64,000 bases of DNA from Nostoc sp. ATCC 53789 (lineage in GTDB: Bacteria > Cyanobacteriota > Cyanobacteriia > Cyanobacteriales > Nostocaceae). Position numbers and translations under genes: made by a program. The notes under the pieces are model-generated. The model was not told the origin of the DNA, did not search any database, and saw nothing but the letters and a program-made list of their open reading frames with translations. Of this stretch, positions 61,614 through 64,000 are shown one piece after another; within the stretch, counting starts at the first letter, position 1; every line of letters starts with the position of its first letter. Location: contig NZ_CP046703.1 in the NCBI RefSeq assembly GCF_009873495.1, forward strand, positions 4,382,501-4,446,500, in the 5' to 3' direction.

Positions 61614-62135
61614 ATGGCACAAGCTGTAGACGCATCAAAAAATCTCCCCAGCGATCCAAGAAATCGGGAAGTTGTTTTCCCTGCATTTCGCGATCCCCAA
61701 CTGGGAAACCTAGAAACCCCGGTTAATGCTTCTCCCTTGAGCAAGTGGTTCATTAATAACTTACCTGCCTATCGCCCAGGTCTGTCTCCTGCTAGACGCG
61801 GTTTAGAAGTTGGACAGGCTCATGGTTACTTGCTATTTGGCCCCTTCGCCAAATTGGGCCCACTGCGGGATACAGCTAACGCTAATTTGGCTGGGTTACT
61901 GGGAGCCATCGGCTTGGTGGTTTTGCTCACCGCTTGTCTATCCTTGTATGCTAATAGCAATCCACCCAAAGCACTTCCTAGCGTTACCGTACCCAATCCC
62001 CCGGTAGATGCTTTTAACTCTAAAGAAAGCTGGAACAACTTTGCCAGTTCTTTCTTAATTGGTGGTATTGGTGGTGCAGTAGTTGCTTACTTTTTGACTA
62101 GCAATCTAGGGGTAATTCAAGGTTTATTTGGTTAA
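61614..62135 (+). CDS. psaL: Photosystem I reaction center subunit XI (PsaL)
   Basis: 173 residues. Central subunit for photosystem I trimer or tetramer formation, with about three membrane helices. Matches PsaL in TPVNASPLSKWFINNLPAY, GLEVGQAHGYLLFGPFAKLG and the C-terminal helix. ATG start at 61614. It lies 273 bases after psaJ with a hairpin between, so it probably has its own promoter or is processed. No psaI-like ORF was found next to it. Confidence 0.97.
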   Translation: MAQAVDASKNLPSDPRNREVVFPAFRDPQLGNLETPVNASPLSKWFINNLPAYRPGLSPARRGLEVGQAHGYLLFGPFAKLGPLRDTANANLAGLLGAIGLVVLLTACLSLYANSNPPKALPSVTVPNPPVDAFNSKESWNNFASSFLIGGIGGAVVAYFLTSNLGVIQGLFG

Positions 62136-62149
62136 TTTAGAGATGAAGA

Positions 62150-62222
62150 GTTAGGAGTTAGGAGTTGGGAGTTAAAATTCATAACTTCTAACTCCTGTAC
62201 AGACGCGATTAATCGCGTCTCT
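62150..62222. repeat. gagttagg repeats plus AGACGnGATTAATCnCGTCT palindrome, copy 2
   Basis: Repeated gagttag/gagttgg units are followed by aactcctgtac and the perfect palindrome AGACGCGATTAATCGCGTCT (62201-62220). Located between the convergent psaL and gmk genes, where it may act as a terminator. Confidence 0.8.
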
Positions 62223-62228
62223 CCAAAC

Positions 62229-62825
62229 TTATTTAAACAAAACTGTTTCAATGTCATTTAAAGCAGTTTCAAAATCGTCATTAACGATTTTAATATCAAA
62301 TTCATCTGCGGCTTGAATTTCTTCTTGGGCGCGGAGTAAACGACGGGCGATCGCTTCTTCAGAGTCTTGGGCACGAGAGCGTATCCGTTTCTCCAGTTCA
62401 TCAAAAGAAGGCGGTAAGATAAAAATGCTCAGGGCACTGGGGAAGGAAGCACGAATTTGTCTTGCGCCTTCTAACTCAATTTCCAGCACTACCAACTTGC
62501 CAGATTGAATTTGGTTAAGTACAGCTTCACGGGGAGTGCCGTAATAGTTACCAGCAAATTCTGCCCATTCTAAAAACTCACCTTCAGCCACTAATTGTTC
62601 AAATTTACTACGGCTGACAAAGTAATAATTTTTGCCATCGATTTCTCCTGGACGGGCAGAACGAGTCGTTGCGGATACGGAAAAATAAAGTTCTGGATGA
62701 CGTTGTAGGAGCGATCGCATTAAAGTGCCTTTACCAACCCCACTAGGGCCAGTCAAAACAATCAACTTGCCTAAATCTAAGCATTCTTCTGTGGTAGCAC
62801 TACTCTGTATGGGTAAAACTGGCAT
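62229..62825 (-). CDS. gmk: Guanylate kinase
   Basis: 198 residues from the ATG at 62825, with a strong gagggg ribosome site; a TTG at 62852 would add nine residues and is less likely. Phosphorylates GMP to GDP in nucleotide metabolism. P-loop GPSGVGKGTLM, the GMP-binding SVSATTRSARPGE and KNYYFVSRSKF, and a lid around RIRSRAQDSEEAIARRL are typical. It follows remA on the same strand, a conserved pairing in several bacteria. Confidence 0.95.
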   Translation of the reverse strand: MPVLPIQSSATTEECLDLGKLIVLTGPSGVGKGTLMRSLLQRHPELYFSVSATTRSARPGEIDGKNYYFVSRSKFEQLVAEGEFLEWAEFAGNYYGTPREAVLNQIQSGKLVVLEIELEGARQIRASFPSALSIFILPPSFDELEKRIRSRAQDSEEAIARRLLRAQEEIQAADEFDIKIVNDDFETALNDIETVLFK

Positions 62826-62990
62826 TATCCCCTCAACCTGTGAATCAATCAATAGATATTATTCATTAGTCTTGTGTTCCCGGCCAAGTCCACTAGTGAC
62901 TAAGGAATTTGTAGCAAGGGTGACAGAAAACTTATCTAATTCACATCGTACTGCTGATACGGTACAAAGAGGAGTAGGAATAATCTAGTG

Positions 62991-63257
62991 TTAATTATCT
63001 ACAGTTTGATGATCGCGAGAAATTACAAAGCGATTCGCTACCGTTTCCGGCTGAATTGCTGACAGAATTACGTGGCTGGAATCGGTGATAATTACAGCCC
63101 TAGTCCGACGACCGTAAGTTGCATCAATCAGTTGACCTCTGTCCCGCGCATCGGTAATAATCCGCTTAATCGGGGCAGACTCTGGACTGACAATTGCAAC
63201 TACTCGGTTAGCAGACACAATGTTACCAAAGCCGATGTTGATTAATTGAATCTCCAT
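62991..63257 (-). CDS. remA: RemA-like (DUF370) DNA-binding regulator
   Basis: 88 residues. Homologous to RemA, which forms ring-shaped DNA-binding oligomers and controls extracellular matrix genes in Bacillus. The pattern INIGFGNIVSANRVVAIVSP, SAPIKRIITDARDRGQLIDA, YGRRTRAVIITDSSHVILSA and ETVAN is characteristic. Function in cyanobacteria is not established. It pairs with gmk as in many bacteria. The start codon directly follows a terminator-like hairpin and T8 run. Confidence 0.88.
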   Translation of the reverse strand: MEIQLINIGFGNIVSANRVVAIVSPESAPIKRIITDARDRGQLIDATYGRRTRAVIITDSSHVILSAIQPETVANRFVISRDHQTVDN

Positions 63258-63287
63258 AAAAAAAACTCACGCCAAAGGCGGTTTGAG
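63258..63287 (-). terminator. Terminator-like hairpin abutting the remA start codon
   Basis: On the minus strand the order is CTCA-AAC-CGCC-TTT-GGCG-TGAG, a stem of 4+4 pairs with a three-base bulge, then eight T residues and directly the remA ATG. It looks like an intrinsic terminator that could attenuate the gene, with no normal ribosome site between. Confidence 0.55.
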
Positions 63288-63900
63288 AAGCTGGAAATAA
63301 ACCTATTTCTATGTTATCGCCAAAAAACGGGAGTTACAACGCATAAATTCAAGCCAGCCTTTGTTTTTAAATAATGTCTGCTTTTTTTCGCTGTTTATTG
63401 GCTAAACTTGCTGAAAATCTTCCCAAAGGCATAGGCGCAATTACACTGATACAAGCTAGTTGGATGATGTACATTTATTTTGTTTGAAACAAGTATCTAG
63501 TTCCTAAATTAATGAGAGCAAAATCGACTGTTTGCAGAAGTAGGGAAAAGGGAAAAGGGTAATAAAAACCTCTTTCTCCCTCTTGCAAAAGCTACTTTTA
63601 GTGCTTTTCGTTTGTATGCAATAAACTCTGCTCTCTCTACTAAAAGGCTACAGTGTAAATACAAGTAATACCGCAGCCATATCTTGTAAATCTCGTACTG
63701 CGTTTTCATCCCCACAGGGGTAGAAGTCGCGAAGCCCACTAACGCACTGGCTTCTCTGCGTTAGCCTGCGGGAAGCCGCTACGCGTCTAGGTTATTTCGT
63801 TATCCCGTAAGTTGTGCGTAAGTCCTATAAGTGATCAGATAGATTCAGTCCACTTGAGTGGACTTTGGCTATCAGCTCATAACTTCAGTTTTGCGCGGGA
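63288..63900. other. Gene-free region upstream of remA
   Basis: 613 bases. A dispersed repeat lies at 63740-63790 (listed). A predicted 76-residue ORF on the minus strand runs across the repeat and is not believed. No RNA gene recognised. Confidence 0.4.
63740..63790. repeat. Dispersed GC-rich palindromic repeat
   Basis: cactggcttctctgcgttagc followed by the mirrored cctgcgggaagccgctacgcg, a repeat type also present at 19868-19977 and 58206-58255. Confidence 0.65.
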
Positions 63901-64000
63901 TTATTGTCCACCATTCACAGCACGCATCCGTCGGACACTTCCAGCTTGGCAATCGCGTAACCAAGTATTCACCGCTTGGGCAACAGTGCCATTACTACTA
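63901..64000 (-). CDS. 3' end of a gene cut by the right edge
   Basis: An open frame enters from the right edge and stops at TAA 63901-63903. The last residues read GTVAQAVNTWLRDCQAG and SVRRMRAVNGGQ. Composition looks coding, but with only 32 residues I cannot assign a family. Confidence 0.5.
   Translation of the reverse strand, partial: SSNGTVAQAVNTWLRDCQAGSVRRMRAVNGGQ

Noticed and set aside
63509..63739. 76-residue ORF on the minus strand near the right edge
   Set aside because: It runs over a low-complexity stretch and the start of a dispersed repeat, with no recognisable protein similarity.

Overview
The window looks like a chromosomal segment of a filamentous, Nostoc/Anabaena-type cyanobacterium. 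The evidence is the set of photosystem I genes (psaA, psaB, psaX, psaF, psaJ, psaL), ndhB, a NatD-type amino-acid permease, a CYP110-like P450, many HIP1 octamers (GCGATCGC), and a dense load of short tandem heptamer repeats and palindromic repeats between genes. No rRNA operon, CRISPR array, plasmid origin or prophage was seen. One tRNA (Pro, UGG) is present.

Layout. 0-5 kb: a DUF952 gene cut by the left edge, a KGK-family gene, a thioredoxin/NHL-repeat protein, glutaminase, and a Pro/Thr-rich lipoprotein whose 3' end overlaps glutaminase. 5-10 kb: psaA-psaB with a long leader, a repeat hairpin in the spacer and a strong terminator. 10-11 kb: a small accessory island with a REP-associated tyrosine transposase between perfect inverted repeats and a decayed DNA methyltransferase remnant. 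11-20 kb: SGNH hydrolase, DUF4864 protein, larE, a hybrid histidine kinase, natD, psaX (too short for usual ORF cut-offs), lipA and a response regulator. 20-33 kb: a signalling and secondary-metabolism region. A 1,894-residue Ser/Thr kinase-ATPase-GAF-histidine kinase faces a P450 plus terpene synthase pair. These are followed by an apparent operon of REC-histidine kinase, truncated FIST remnant, MOD1 sensor protein and PAS-histidine kinase. The three large kinases share closely similar C-terminal kinase cores.

33-64 kb is mostly housekeeping: ndhB; a WD40 protein and COG0523 GTPase with a Zur-like palindrome upstream; a hydrolase lacking its nucleophile; sufE; an RRM RNA-binding protein; an M48-like protein with a broken zinc site; prfC; hemB; pdhB; secD-secF; two paralogous GNATs; a degenerate histidine kinase; a Tic22-like/prmC/tsaC cluster; tsaD; psaF-psaJ; psaL; and remA-gmk.

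Functional threads are photosystem I assembly, protein translocation and translation fidelity (secDF, prfC, prmC, tsaC, tsaD), cofactor and metal handling (lipA, sufE, larE, hemB, COG0523), and two-component signalling around a small terpenoid cluster. I found no clear new defence or mobile system. The most noteworthy signals are the REP-transposase unit, the kinase/FIST/MOD1 arrangement beside the terpene genes, heptamer repeats that abut or supply stop codons, repeat sequence inside the linkers of signalling genes, a twin palindrome upstream of natD, and a terminator-like hairpin abutting the remA start codon. All calls come from reading the sequence; no database search was run.
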